5,220 nucleotides of DNA from a bacterium (GTDB lineage: Bacteria > Verrucomicrobiota > Verrucomicrobiia > Limisphaerales > J093). The notes under the pieces were generated by a model, which saw only the letters and a program-made list of their open reading frames with translations, was not told the DNA's origin and ran no database searches. How positions within the stretch are numbered: the stretch's first letter is position 1; each line of letters begins with the position of its first letter. A program made the position numbers and the translations under genes. The stretch spans positions 1 through 5,220 of the forward strand of contig JAJXTA010000281.1 in assembly GCA_021784265.1 (NCBI GenBank). The letters are read 5' to 3'. This document shows positions 4,804 through 5,220 of this stretch, one piece after another.

Positions 4804-5220
4804 GGGAATCTCGTGTCGCTAGGCCACAGATTCAGCTCCCACCCTGGCCGCGGCAGGTCGTGCGGTGCGGCCCTAGCCAGCCGCGTTCGCTTCCAGTTCT
4901 TTGCGCCAGCCGATCGCCCACGCTTCCCATCGCCAGCCGGCAGGCCTCGGCTTGCCCCTGCGGCTCGGCGACTCCGCCCTCCATGACTGAGGCCTCAACC
5001 GCCGTGGTCTGGAATCTCCGGAAACGCCCTGAAATTACTGAATGCATCTTATTGCGCCAGAATAAGTTATACACAGGATCCGGGCCGGCGCTCAGAGGCC
5101 CCGCGGCAGCTTCGACCGAACGCCCCCGCTCATTGGCGCCGCCATACCGGTGGTGACCGCGGGATCGCCGATGGAGGTCAGCAATGCCCATGCGAGCACC
5201 CTAACGGCTCGGTCCGAGCC
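4804..5220. other. intergenic region upstream of the DUF262 gene, no convincing gene
   Basis: These 417 bases contain open frames on both strands (minus 5191-4832, plus 4860-5156), but their predicted proteins are rich in Arg, Ser, Pro and Gly, have no recognisable domain or good start, and oppose each other over the same DNA. An AT-rich island at about 5032-5075 interrupts the GC-rich background and contains TTATACACA (5067-5075). I could not assign a clear promoter for the DUF262 gene; the AT-rich island is over 220 bases from its start. Confidence 0.6.
4845..5040. repeat. candidate dispersed intergenic repeat
   Basis: The conceptual translations of this stretch (minus-strand 'VMEGGVAEPQGQAEACRLA' and 'VGDRLAQRTGSERGWLGP'; plus-strand 'LPIASRQASACPCGSATPP') resemble short hypothetical proteins that I remember recurring in verrucomicrobial genomes, where they look like misread copies of an intergenic repeat rather than genes. 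There is only one copy in this window, so the repeat cannot be shown from the sequence itself, and the boundaries are approximate. Confidence 0.3.

Noticed and set aside
5067..5075. TTATACACA, matching a DnaA-box consensus (TTWTNCACA)
   Set aside because: A single 9-base match with no cluster, no dnaA/dnaN nearby and no origin-like features; too little to call an origin or regulatory site.
4832..5191. Minus-strand frame of 119 codons upstream of the DUF262 gene
   Set aside because: No domain, low-complexity composition, an opposing open frame over the same DNA, and resemblance to probable repeat-derived hypothetical proteins.

Overview
The window is GC-rich and reads as ordinary bacterial chromosome. 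The most likely source is the phylum Verrucomicrobiota, perhaps a Limisphaerales or Pedosphaera-type lineage. This is inferred from three things: a C-terminal tail of the VPDSG-CTERM/PEP-CTERM sorting type on the first gene, a cyclophilin whose insert (LTKDP...WGTGGPGY) looks like verrucomicrobial homologues as I remember them, and a ClpS of the WDDPVN type rather than the proteobacterial VNDD type. No RNA gene, CRISPR array or insertion sequence was seen.

Layout: 2-247 (+) is the end of an exported protein with a sorting tail. Its stop overlaps (ATGA) the start of a second plus-strand gene, 244-864, which encodes a probable exported protein of unknown function. From about 871 all genes lie on the minus strand. 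A cyclophilin-type peptidyl-prolyl isomerase (1424 to 903) converges on the plus-strand pair. Upstream of it is a tight three-gene operon, clpS (3021-2713), a DUF2017-like gene (2712-2236) and aat (2232-1558), with junctions of 0 and 3 nt. Next comes a large DUF262/DUF1524 gene (4803-3094) of the GmrSD/type IV restriction kind, with visibly lower GC in the stretch sampled. The last 417 bases hold no convincing gene and may carry a dispersed intergenic repeat.

The best functional unit is the clpS-DUF2017-aat operon. Aat adds Leu or Phe to protein N-termini, and ClpS delivers proteins with Leu/Phe/Tyr/Trp N-termini to ClpA/ClpC-ClpP. Writer and reader of the bacterial N-degron pathway are therefore co-transcribed, with a poorly characterised DUF2017 protein between them. 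A near-consensus sigma70-type promoter (TTGAAA, 17 bp, TATAGT) sits so close to the clpS GTG codon that the mRNA is predicted to be leaderless. Its spacer is almost pure G/C and contains an inverted repeat. No clpA/clpC or clpP is in the window.
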